Source of the DNA: a virus
Reading direction: 5' to 3' (one strand)
Length of the DNA stretch: 35,748 bases
IMG/VR virus record: IMGVR_UViG_3300047357_001736
Location: 1-35,748 of that record
The notes under the pieces were generated by a model, which worked only from the letters and a program-made list of their open reading frames with translations, was not told the DNA's origin and did not search any database. How positions within the stretch are numbered: position 1 is the stretch's first letter; each line of letters begins with the position of its first letter. Made by a program: the position numbers and the translations under genes. Shown piece by piece: positions 25,432-33,560 of this stretch.

Positions 25432-26693
25432 GAACAATTCTTGTCCATCTTCCAGCTTATAGAGAGCCAGAATTAATCCCTACAATTCAAAGCGCTCTTT
25501 CAAATGCTGCACATCCAGAAAGAATACACTTTGGTATTTGCAGGCAATTTTGCGAAGAAGATAGGTTTGATAACATTGATGAATATAGAAGCGATCCGCG
25601 TTTTAAAATTCATGACATGCCTTATACAGAGGCGAAAGGTCTAGCAACAGCTCGAGCGATCATCAACGACGAGTTACTAACAGATGAAGATTTTGTTTGT
25701 CAGCTAGACTCCCACCATCGATTTACAAAAGATTGGGACAATACTTTGATTGGATGGTATGATAATTTAAAAGATGAAGGCTATAACCCTATTATCGGAG
25801 GATACCTACCTTACTACAATCCATTTAATGACCCCGAAGATAGGGTGCAAGAACCTTGGTTTTCTGAAGCTGCATGTTTTTATCCTCATAACACTATCTT
25901 TATTCGCCCAACAGCAGTAAGAGAATGGAAAACTTTAACAAAGCCTTATCCAGCTAGATTTTTAAGCGGACATTTTGCATTCAGTTCTAATCAATGGGCC
26001 AGAGATGTCAAGCATGATAGAGATATATTTTTCGCTGGCGAAGAACTTAATTTAAGTGTTCGAAGTTTTACTCATGGTTATGATTTATTTCACCCACACG
26101 AAGTCGTTATTTGGCATGCAACAATGAGAGAAGAAAGAGCTGGAAAATTAGTGTGGGATGATCAAAGTAAACGCGGAGAAGATATGTGGTGGAAAGGAAA
26201 CGACTCTGCTAGGGCCAGAATCAGACAGCTTATAGGCGTAGAAGATAATGGTATTGATTTAGGTGAGTACGGTCTAGGTGATAAAAGATCATTAAGAGAT
26301 TACGAAAAATATGCGGGCATTCATTTTAAGAAAAAATCTTTTCAAAAATACACTAAAGACAATTATTTCCCCCCTAATCCCTATCCATATAAAAATGAAA
26401 AAGAATGGGAAGATAGTTTTATGTTCTCCTTTTATCATTTAGTAAATTTAGAACGGCATGAAATGCCTAAAGATGATTATGAATCCATACTCGTAGCGTT
26501 TGATGATGAAAATGGAGAAGGCATCTTCTCTACATCAATCGAAGGAGAAAGGCTAAACCAATTTATGAAAAATTCAAAACCAATACATTACGAAGAAATG
26601 TTTTTAACTGATAAAAAGCCAGCTCGCGTTGTTTACTGGGGTGCCAGCAAAAAACGCGGTTGGACAGAAAGAGTAGAAAGGCAAATACCATGA
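25428..26693 (+). CDS. GT60-like (GlcNAc-type) glycosyltransferase, paralogue 2
   Basis: 421 aa, the same length and domain order as the preceding gene: HLPAYREPELIPTIQSALSN, FGICRQFCEEDRF, CQLDSHHRFTKDWD, LSGHFAFSSNQW, FAGEELNLSVRSFTHGYDLF, and the C-terminal YGLGDKRSLRDYEKYAG extension. The two are tandem paralogues, diverged well beyond recent copying. The start is TTG at 25428, which overlaps the upstream TGA (TTGA), the same coupling device as ATGA. Possibly the two act in sequence or on different acceptors. Confidence 0.8.
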   Translation: MRTILVHLPAYREPELIPTIQSALSNAAHPERIHFGICRQFCEEDRFDNIDEYRSDPRFKIHDMPYTEAKGLATARAIINDELLTDEDFVCQLDSHHRFTKDWDNTLIGWYDNLKDEGYNPIIGGYLPYYNPFNDPEDRVQEPWFSEAACFYPHNTIFIRPTAVREWKTLTKPYPARFLSGHFAFSSNQWARDVKHDRDIFFAGEELNLSVRSFTHGYDLFHPHEVVIWHATMREERAGKLVWDDQSKRGEDMWWKGNDSARARIRQLIGVEDNGIDLGEYGLGDKRSLRDYEKYAGIHFKKKSFQKYTKDNYFPPNPYPYKNEKEWEDSFMFSFYHLVNLERHEMPKDDYESILVAFDDENGEGIFSTSIEGERLNQFMKNSKPIHYEEMFLTDKKPARVVYWGASKKRGWTERVERQIP

Positions 26694-27331
26694 GCGTGCA
26701 AGGTCACTTTACATATAAATCAAAACATGGACATCAAGTAACTGCCATGCAGGTACCTAAAGCACTCGATGTATTCCAATCATTATTTAACCAAGTTCCA
26801 TTCAGTAGAGTCATTGAAATTGGGTCGGCATTTGGCGGCACTACCTTAATGGTAATGGACGCATTAAATAATGCGGGGCAAAAAGACTGTGAGGTTTGGA
26901 CATTTGATACTAATCATAAATCGGCACCCCCAGCCATTCAATCTTATATCGATAAAGGGGAAAATGTAAAATTTTTCAATTATAATGTTTTTAACACAAA
27001 AGTTCATCCTTGGCAAATATTTGACAGGAATTCAGATCCCGTAAAATTCATACAATCTTCTGGTAGAACTCTTGTTTTATGTGATGGCGGCTGCAAACGT
27101 TTAGAGTTCCCTGTGCTTTCTGAATTCTTAAAGCCTGGAGATCACATTATGGCCCATGATTATGCCAAAGATGTAGACTATTTCAATTCTCATATTAAAG
27201 ATAAAATTTGGAATTGGCAGGAGATTAAATTTTCTGATGTAGAAAAACCTTTTGACACTTATAATCTAGAAACTTTTATGAATAATGATTTTAGTTCTGT
27301 TGCTTGGTTAAGTGCTCGCAAAAAATTCTAA
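26690..27331 (+). CDS. SAM-dependent class I methyltransferase-like protein
   Basis: 213 aa from ATG 26690, chosen because it overlaps the upstream TGA (ATGA) and reads MSVQGHFTYKSKHG; a longer frame from 26660 is unlikely. VIEIGSAFGGTTLMVMDAL is the SAM-binding motif I, VWTFDTNHK fits the acidic loop, and LVLCDGGCKRLEF with MAHDYAKDVDYF resemble the cephalosporin-hydroxylase/TylF-like and Methyltransf_24 group often found in phage and bacterial sugar-decoration loci. Probably O-methylates a sugar; substrate not known. Confidence 0.7.
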   Translation: MSVQGHFTYKSKHGHQVTAMQVPKALDVFQSLFNQVPFSRVIEIGSAFGGTTLMVMDALNNAGQKDCEVWTFDTNHKSAPPAIQSYIDKGENVKFFNYNVFNTKVHPWQIFDRNSDPVKFIQSSGRTLVLCDGGCKRLEFPVLSEFLKPGDHIMAHDYAKDVDYFNSHIKDKIWNWQEIKFSDVEKPFDTYNLETFMNNDFSSVAWLSARKKF

Positions 27332-28254
27332 TGTTATTTGCTGGAGACATTTCTGCAGGTCGCACAGAATGGTTTTGGCATTTCAATCAATTGTTTTTTG
27401 AGTTTTTAGAAAGCAAAAAGTTAAATCCAAAACACATACAGCCTAGTGGTAAAGATTCTTCTGGGTACGGAGTTAGAAATCTTTTTGGTTATGAAGTAAG
27501 CTTCAATTTAAACAATTTACTTATAGCTAATCCAAAAACAGAAAAGTGTATATTATTTACAACTTTCTTCGATCTAAGACAACTCAGGGGAGGTCTTAAA
27601 AACTTACCAATTAATAATATTGAAGCCGTCTACTCTGGACATTATGATGAAAAAATAATTAAGCGAGATTGGCCTGAAATTATACCTAAAATTAAACCTT
27701 GGTATTTTAGACCTTGGCGTACTAATTCTGCATATAAAGAAAATTGCTATAACCCTAAAAACGACAACATTTATTTCAGGGGCTTAATGATCCCTGGGGT
27801 CCGAAATCTCTTAGATCATTTATCTAAATCAAACATTAAAGGTATTAATATTCAAAGCTCTAAATCCAAAAATTACCATGAAGAGCTAACTTCCTCTAGA
27901 TTAGCTTTTTCCATGTCAGGCATTAGAGATATGTGTAACCGTGATATCGAATATTGGCTAACTGGCATGCCTTTTATTAGACCTAGATTTACATCTAAAT
28001 TATTAATTAATATACCAGACGACACATATATACCTATAGATTGGGAACCCAACTATAACGCCTTAACTCCAATCCCTAAAAATATTGAGTTACTATCTCA
28101 ACACATAATTGAAAAATATCAATCAGTCAGAAAAGATTATAATTACCTAAATAAAATTTCTCGAAATGGTTACAATTTTTATAAATCTAATTTCACAATG
28201 GATTTAATGATTAAAAATACATTTAATTTATTATTAAAATCAAATATTATATAA
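27331..28254 (+). CDS. Putative glycosyltransferase (GT-B-like)
   Basis: 307 aa from ATG 27331 (TAATG overlap with the upstream stop); a longer frame from 27304 would extend into the methyltransferase. A C-terminal block SSRLAFSMSGIRDMCNRDIE followed by YWLTGMPFIRP resembles the sugar-binding end of GT-B or exostosin-like enzymes ('s+l.ls..G....c.R..E.la.G..pi'). The N-terminal DISAGRTEWFWHFNQLF is not typical. Assignment rests on these segments and the surrounding glycan genes. Confidence 0.5.
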   Translation: MLFAGDISAGRTEWFWHFNQLFFEFLESKKLNPKHIQPSGKDSSGYGVRNLFGYEVSFNLNNLLIANPKTEKCILFTTFFDLRQLRGGLKNLPINNIEAVYSGHYDEKIIKRDWPEIIPKIKPWYFRPWRTNSAYKENCYNPKNDNIYFRGLMIPGVRNLLDHLSKSNIKGINIQSSKSKNYHEELTSSRLAFSMSGIRDMCNRDIEYWLTGMPFIRPRFTSKLLINIPDDTYIPIDWEPNYNALTPIPKNIELLSQHIIEKYQSVRKDYNYLNKISRNGYNFYKSNFTMDLMIKNTFNLLLKSNII

Positions 28255-28255
28255 T

Positions 28256-28400
28256 ATGAATTGCGTTATATCACTATATGATGAAGACTATTCCTGGACT
28301 AATTTACTGCCAAATTAAAAATGATTTCAGCAATTGCATTTTATACCAATCTAATATTAGTGAAGGTAAATCTTTAATATTGCAAAAAAGATCATTTTAA
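28256..28400 (+). pseudogene. Decayed or frameshifted small ORF between glycan genes
   Basis: ATG 28256 gives MNCVISLYDEDYSWTNLLPN and stops at 28316. Skipping one base restores a frame KNDFSNCILYQSNISEGKSL that runs to TAA 28398-28400. The combined ~47-residue product looks like the beginning of a GT-type protein of the 'S-x-Y-x-D-x-x-W' kind (DUF3431-like), cut off before its core. It may be a relic of gene loss in the cluster. The only other content of this 149-bp gap is AT-rich sequence. Confidence 0.35.
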
Positions 28401-28403
28401 ATT

Positions 28404-29369
28404 GTGATTTATTTTTTTTCAGATCCATATATTTATTCTTTTGAAAACCTATATCCACTTTATTTAAAATGTAAAGAAAGTAATATAGATTGTTTTTTTG
28501 ATACTGAATTCTCCCATCAAGGTTCAAATATATCAAAGACAGCTAAATTTCATAAAGGAAAGCGTAATTTAAGTAAAATTAGGAAGGGAGAGCTACCTCA
28601 ACCAAAATTAGTAATATTAAATCAGTGCTGGGGATTAACTGGCGGAAAAATATGTAAAGAGTTTTCCTCAAAAGGGATTCCAGTTATCACAACAGAGCAT
28701 GGGTCACCTATGCTTTACTATGGGGAAGGTTATTATAGAGGCAACTTAAGAGGATCTATTTCCCATCCAACCTGGGGTAAAGTAGGTTCGGAATTAATGA
28801 TTAAATTTGGCTGTAAACCAGAAACCGTACCAGCCCTAGGTAGTCCAAGAATAGATTATTATTTTGCTAGCAGAGAAATTAAATCAAAAAAAAACAACGA
28901 TGCTGTAATTTTTGGAACGAAAAAAGAAGGAATGAAGCCTTGGTCTAAAAGTATAGAAGAAAAAGTAAACATAATTTGCGAGAAACATAATAATGTAAAA
29001 TTTAAAGGAAAAGTTTTAGGTCCAATGAATGTGCAAAAACTTGAATCAATAGATAAGGATTTTTCTTCTGATGATTTTTATAACTTATTCAACAATATAG
29101 GTCATGCGTATTTCTGGTTTCCTTCTAGTTTGATAACCATCGCAAAAGTTATGGGGTGTAAAACATATGCATTATATTCTGATTCTAAATGCAAATATAC
29201 ATCTAAATATTTCAATGATCATAAAGATCATATTATTCCATATACATCAAGTAAACCAATTAATACTGAGTCTAATTCTACTTTTTTAGATGATAATTTA
29301 ACCAACAACGGCACTGAAAATATCTTAAATTATATATTAAATGAAAAAAGTTTCAATATTAATAACTAA
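28404..29369 (+). CDS. Putative GT-B glycosyl- or glycerophosphotransferase
   Basis: 321 aa, start GTG 28404. PVITTEHGSPMLYYGEGYYR matches the region of TagF/CDP-glycerol-type and related GT-B enzymes where a conserved His precedes the donor site. PALGSPRIDYYF fits the usual 'x-G-x-P-R-x-D' motif of that group, and GHAYFWFPSSLITIAKVMGC the end of the C-terminal Rossmann half. Probably transfers a sugar or polyol phosphate. Overlaps the next GT2 gene by 29 bases. Donor unknown. Confidence 0.5.
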   Translation: MIYFFSDPYIYSFENLYPLYLKCKESNIDCFFDTEFSHQGSNISKTAKFHKGKRNLSKIRKGELPQPKLVILNQCWGLTGGKICKEFSSKGIPVITTEHGSPMLYYGEGYYRGNLRGSISHPTWGKVGSELMIKFGCKPETVPALGSPRIDYYFASREIKSKKNNDAVIFGTKKEGMKPWSKSIEEKVNIICEKHNNVKFKGKVLGPMNVQKLESIDKDFSSDDFYNLFNNIGHAYFWFPSSLITIAKVMGCKTYALYSDSKCKYTSKYFNDHKDHIIPYTSSKPINTESNSTFLDDNLTNNGTENILNYILNEKSFNINN

Positions 29370-29943
29370 TTACAATTACGGTCGATATATCAATAGATGT
29401 ATCAGATCTTGCTTAAATCAAAACTTTAATCAAAACGAATATGAAATCATAATCATTGACGACAACAGTAATGACAATAGTTGCTCTCAATTAAACTACT
29501 GGAATAACAAAGAAAACATTAGGGTAATTTTTAACGAAGAAAATTTAGGCTTGGGTCATAGCTGCAACAGGGGTCTAGCTGAATGTAGGTCTCCATATGT
29601 CGTAAGGGTCGATGCAGATGACTACATTAATGAAAACTTTTTATTATTTTTATACAATTATGCACACTACAATAAATCCCAAGCTGTCGCATGTGATTAT
29701 ATTCAAGTAGATTTTAATGAAAATGTTATAGCTCGCAGCAATCCAAAAGAAAACCCTATAGCTTGCGGAATATTATTCAGGTTGGATTGTTTAGATTTTG
29801 TTGGAGGATATTCTAATCAAAGGGTTGGTGAGGAAGTTGAATTAAGAGGTAGGTTCGATAAACATTTTAATGTTGAATATTTAAACTTACCCCTTTATAG
29901 ATATATGAAACATGAAAAATCTTTAACCAGTATAAATAAATAA
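29341..29943 (+). CDS. GT2 glycosyltransferase
   Basis: 200 aa. Classic inverting GT-A family 2: VSILITNYNYGRYINRCIRS, IIIIDDNSND, ENLGLGHSCNRGL, and VVRVDADDYI with DADD as metal site; GGYSNQRVGEEVELRGRF fits the ED/GEE catalytic-base region. The short length means the catalytic domain only, with no membrane anchor. It is a normal sugar-adding enzyme for a glycan chain in this cluster; substrate unknown. Confidence 0.88.
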   Translation: MKKVSILITNYNYGRYINRCIRSCLNQNFNQNEYEIIIIDDNSNDNSCSQLNYWNNKENIRVIFNEENLGLGHSCNRGLAECRSPYVVRVDADDYINENFLLFLYNYAHYNKSQAVACDYIQVDFNENVIARSNPKENPIACGILFRLDCLDFVGGYSNQRVGEEVELRGRFDKHFNVEYLNLPLYRYMKHEKSLTSINK

Positions 29944-29953
29944 AATTTTAATT

Positions 29954-30598
29954 ATGGAATTAGAAAATATTTTTTTTAAAAAATGTAACACATCAAAAGA
30001 TGAGTATTTTAAATATTTAAATGATGCTGAGGAACTAACAGAAGATTTTAAGTATAGGCACTTCGATAATCACGCCAAGTCACTACTCGGCTGTTATCGC
30101 TGGAAGGGCGTTTATCAACATAGAGACTATTTAAAAAATATTCTTGAATCATCTAACTCCATAGATCTCGGAGGAGCTGCAAGTCCAATAGGCAATTCAA
30201 TAGTGGTGGATAATTTAAAATTTGACTATAATAATAATCCTGTAAAGTATAACACCATTGAAAGTGTTGACTTTGATGTGAATTTTATTTTTTCTTCACA
30301 CACTTTAGAGCATGTTTTTGATATTAAAGGAATACTCTTATCAATGTCTCGCAAACTAAATGAATCTGGTTCAATCTTCTTACATCTACCTGCTTATACA
30401 TGCAAAAGATGGCTTCCTGGAATTCACTCTCATTTAGATTTTGGAGATCATCAGTGGTCTTTTTCTTTATCTAGTGATAAAAACGCTCCTTCAACTGATA
30501 GAAATATTGTAATCGATAAACTTGTTAAAAACTACTTTAATAATATCAAGTCTTTTTATACTGGTGATAATTCAATAATTGTGATGGCTGACAAATGA
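29954..30598 (+). CDS. SAM methyltransferase-like protein
   Basis: 214 aa. NSIDLGGAASPIGNSIVVDN gives a degenerate SAM motif I. VNFIFSSHTLEHVFDIKGIL is the strongest block ('SSHTLEH' of class I methyltransferases), followed by LNESGSIFLHLPAY. HSHLDFGDHQWSF is typical of sugar-cluster methyltransferase-like proteins. It overlaps the NeuA-like gene by ATGA. It probably modifies a sugar or its carrier. Confidence 0.65.
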   Translation: MELENIFFKKCNTSKDEYFKYLNDAEELTEDFKYRHFDNHAKSLLGCYRWKGVYQHRDYLKNILESSNSIDLGGAASPIGNSIVVDNLKFDYNNNPVKYNTIESVDFDVNFIFSSHTLEHVFDIKGILLSMSRKLNESGSIFLHLPAYTCKRWLPGIHSHLDFGDHQWSFSLSSDKNAPSTDRNIVIDKLVKNYFNNIKSFYTGDNSIIVMADK

Positions 30599-31143
30599 GA
30601 ATACACACACTAATACCAGCGAGAGGTGGTTCCAAGCGGCTTAAATATAAAAATATTTATCCCTTAAAAGGCAAACCTTTAATTCTCTGGACAATAGATG
30701 CTGCCTTAGGATCAAAATATATTAATAAAAATAATCTTTATATATCTACTGAAGATCAAAAAATTAAAAATGTATGCTGTGATTTTCAAATCATTGATCG
30801 TCCACACGAACTGTCTGGAGATGATGTATGGACTCAGCCAGTAGTTGACCATTTTACACAATATATTAATGCTCAAGACGATGATATTATAGTTTTATTG
30901 CAGGCAAATTCTCCTCAAATTACAAGCCTAGTAATAGATCAATGTATAGATAAACTTATTAATAATAACTTATGGCAAGTGCATACTACTGGAGAAGATC
31001 TAATTCACAATGGAGCAGTTCATGTTTACAGAAATTTCGTAAGCTCTCACAAAGGTAAAATAAGTTATAATGGTTTTGTTGTAACAAATTGGCTTGATAT
31101 TCATACAAAAAACGATATAATAGAATTACTTAAAATATTATGA
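30595..31143 (+). CDS. Compact CMP-nonulosonate cytidylyltransferase (NeuA-like)
   Basis: 182 aa. LIPARGGSKRLKYKNIYPLK is the nucleotide-binding motif of CMP-sialic, CMP-legionaminic or CMP-pseudaminic acid synthetases; RPHELSGDDVWTQPVVDHF, IVLLQANSPQI and the terminal NWLDIHTKNDIIELL follow in family order. Family members are usually about 220-240 aa, so ~45 residues are missing from the middle and the enzyme is a compact form. It activates a nine-carbon acidic sugar with CTP. It is directly followed by the NeuB-like gene (ATGA), the usual pairing for this pathway. Confidence 0.82.
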   Translation: MRIHTLIPARGGSKRLKYKNIYPLKGKPLILWTIDAALGSKYINKNNLYISTEDQKIKNVCCDFQIIDRPHELSGDDVWTQPVVDHFTQYINAQDDDIIVLLQANSPQITSLVIDQCIDKLINNNLWQVHTTGEDLIHNGAVHVYRNFVSSHKGKISYNGFVVTNWLDIHTKNDIIELLKIL

Positions 31144-31871
31144 GTCTTACTATAGCTGCAGAACTAGGAATTAATCATAATGGTGACATGGATTTGTGTC
31201 ATGAGTTAATTAGACAAGCCTCCATTAACGGTGCGGACTTAGTCAAATTTCAATTATATGAACCTAAAATACTTTTTGCAGATGAACCACATTTAATAGC
31301 AGAAGGTCAAAGGTGTCAATTCGATTATGAAGAATTTAAAAGAGTTTTAGATTGGTGTCACGAAGAATCTATAGAACCATTTTTTAGCGTCTTTGATGAA
31401 ACCAGATTAGCTTGGACAGAAAAACATGATTGCAAAATTTACAAGATTGCATCTAGATCTGTTAAAAAAAACCCAGATTTTTGCAAAACTATCTGCGATT
31501 TAGGTAAACCAACTTATGTAGCACTGGGCATGGAGTCTCTAGAAAAAGCTAAATGTATAATGAGTGATTATAGTAATGTGAAATATTTGTTTTGCAAATC
31601 TCTATACCCATCTCAGTATAAAGACTATTCAGATCAACCTAAAGATTACCCTAGTTCTGAATACTACGGAATATCAGACCATACTCATGGCATTGAAATG
31701 TCTCTTTTAGCTATAGCAAGAGGGGCATCTTTTGTGGAAAAACATTTTACCCTGTCAAAATCAATGAATGGTTCAGACCACAAATGCAGTATTACCCCTT
31801 CAGAATTATTTAGTTTAAAACAGTATGGAACTTCACTATGTAAATGTTATAATATATGTAGTAAAAGATAA
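31140..31871 (+). CDS. NeuB-like nonulosonate synthase lacking the SAF domain
   Basis: 243 aa. Condenses an N-acetyl-hexosamine with PEP to make a sialic-type acid. The TIM-barrel blocks AAELGINHNGDMDLCHELI, ADLVKFQLYEP, KIYKIASRS, FCKSLYPSQYKDYS, YYGISDHTHGIEMS and FVEKHFTL with GSDHKCSITPSEL match NeuB. Family members are about 340 aa with a C-terminal antifreeze-like SAF domain; here the protein ends right after the barrel, so the domain is absent. The exact product (sialic, legionaminic or pseudaminic acid) cannot be told. No NeuC or other upstream enzyme is visible, so precursors may come from the host. Confidence 0.85.
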   Translation: MSLTIAAELGINHNGDMDLCHELIRQASINGADLVKFQLYEPKILFADEPHLIAEGQRCQFDYEEFKRVLDWCHEESIEPFFSVFDETRLAWTEKHDCKIYKIASRSVKKNPDFCKTICDLGKPTYVALGMESLEKAKCIMSDYSNVKYLFCKSLYPSQYKDYSDQPKDYPSSEYYGISDHTHGIEMSLLAIARGASFVEKHFTLSKSMNGSDHKCSITPSELFSLKQYGTSLCKCYNICSKR

Positions 31872-31874
31872 CAA

Positions 31875-33560
31875 ATGAACAACAATTTAACCATAGTTAG
31901 TGGCCTCTGGGACATTAATCGCGTCGGACGCGATTGGTCTAGATATGAAGAGCACTTTGATAAATTTCTAAAAATTCCATGCAATATGGTACTCTGGATT
32001 CCTAAGTCGCTGGAGTCATTTGTGTGGGAGCGCCGATCAAAGGAAAACACATTTGTTCGCATTTATGAATTAGAGGATATCAAAACTGGAATGTTTTCAC
32101 CTTTTTGGGACAAATGGCAATTAATTAGAACTAGCGAAAAGTGGCGAAATCAGGCGGGCTGGCTACCCGAAAGTCCTCAGTGTAAAAATGAATACTACAA
32201 TCCTATCGTCATGTCCAAAATGTTTTTCTTGCATGACTCAAAAGTATGGAATCCATTTGATACGGACTATTTTATATGGCTCGACGCAGGAATCAGTCAA
32301 ACAGTTTATGAAAATTATTTTTACGAGTCTACAAATCTAGACCGTATCACCAAAAATTTAGATCCGTTTTTATTCCTTTCTTACCCTTACGAAGCTGATA
32401 AGGAAATTCATGGCTTTGAATTTAATGCTATCAATAGATACGCTGGCTCCAAAGTTGATTATGTTTGTCGCGGTGGATTATTTGGTGGGCACAAAGATTT
32501 TATATCTCAAGCTAATGGAGAGTATTACCATCTTCTTGAAAGAACTATCAATGAAGGCTTAGCTGGTACAGAAGAAAGCATTTTTGCTATACTAGCAAAA
32601 CTGCACCCTGATAATTATCGACGCTACGAGCTGGACAGTAACGGTTTAATTGTAAAATTCATGCAAGCTATCAACGATGATACTGCCAATTTAGTTCCCG
32701 TTGATAAACCTAAAAATCAATTCAAACCAGTCGTTAATGATATATCTAGCATAAAAACTAATTTATATTTTTTAACATTCAATTTCCCTGAGCAACTCGA
32801 AGCGACGATTAAGTCTCTACAAAAACATGAAGGCTTCTTAACTCACCCTTTTCAAAAAATTGTTATTGACAACTCTACAAATCAAGAAGCTCGCGCGGGC
32901 AATAAATTGATTTGTGATAAATACGGATTTCATCATATAATAATGAATAAGAACACTGGAATCTGCGGAGGCAGGCAATTTGCTGCAGAGCATTTTCACT
33001 CCAGCGATTCTGATTTTTATTTATTCTTCGAAGATGATATGACAATATCAGACCCAGAGGAAGGATTATGCCGAAATGGATTCCAAAAACACATCCCAAA
33101 TCTTTATAAAAAAATCCATCAAATTATGTTGAAAGAAAGGTTTGACTTCCTTAAACTTTCTTTTACTGAGGTATATATGGACAACCAAGTGCAAGTTAGT
33201 TGGTATAATGTTCCTCAGGATGTCAGAACCTCAAACTGGCCAGACTACGACAAGCTGCCCACTACTGGACTTGATCCAAATTGCCCTAGAACAACATTTA
33301 AAAACATTAATTCACTTGGTGGGCTTCCTTATATCGACGGGGAAATTTATTATGCTAATTGGCCGCACATTGTTAGCAAGTCTGGCAATCAGAAAATGTT
33401 TATCAATACGAAGTGGGTACACCCTTATGAACAGACTTGGATGTCTCATATTTTTCAAGAAACTAAAAAAGGTGAAATTAAACCTGCGGTTTTGTTAGCT
33501 TCTACCGTCACTCACGATAGATTCAAACACTACAAACCTGAAGAAAGAATCGAAGGTTGA
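31875..33560 (+). CDS. Two-domain glycosyltransferase: HtrL/WlaTC-like plus GT2-like
   Basis: 561 aa. Residues 1-270 match the HtrL/WlaTC group: TIVSGLWDINRVGRDWSRYE, NMVLWIP, YFIWLDAGISQTVY (DAG in the metal-site place), VCRGGLFGGHKDFI and GTEESIFAILAKLHP. Residues about 290-555 form a GT-A domain: NLYFLTFNFPEQLEATIKSL, KIVIDNSTNQ, NKNTGICGGRQFAAEHF, LFFEDDMTI (EDDM as metal site) and a catalytic-side block with FINTKWVHPYEQTW. The fusion suggests two sequential sugar additions by one chain. It is the last glycan gene, 3 bases after the NeuB-like gene. Confidence 0.75.
   Translation: MNNNLTIVSGLWDINRVGRDWSRYEEHFDKFLKIPCNMVLWIPKSLESFVWERRSKENTFVRIYELEDIKTGMFSPFWDKWQLIRTSEKWRNQAGWLPESPQCKNEYYNPIVMSKMFFLHDSKVWNPFDTDYFIWLDAGISQTVYENYFYESTNLDRITKNLDPFLFLSYPYEADKEIHGFEFNAINRYAGSKVDYVCRGGLFGGHKDFISQANGEYYHLLERTINEGLAGTEESIFAILAKLHPDNYRRYELDSNGLIVKFMQAINDDTANLVPVDKPKNQFKPVVNDISSIKTNLYFLTFNFPEQLEATIKSLQKHEGFLTHPFQKIVIDNSTNQEARAGNKLICDKYGFHHIIMNKNTGICGGRQFAAEHFHSSDSDFYLFFEDDMTISDPEEGLCRNGFQKHIPNLYKKIHQIMLKERFDFLKLSFTEVYMDNQVQVSWYNVPQDVRTSNWPDYDKLPTTGLDPNCPRTTFKNINSLGGLPYIDGEIYYANWPHIVSKSGNQKMFINTKWVHPYEQTWMSHIFQETKKGEIKPAVLLASTVTHDRFKHYKPEERIEG

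Noticed and set aside
26660-26689. Longer start for the methyltransferase gene
   Set aside because: The extra ten residues overlap the preceding glycosyltransferase and are unlike the family start; ATG 26690 gives the usual ATGA overlap.
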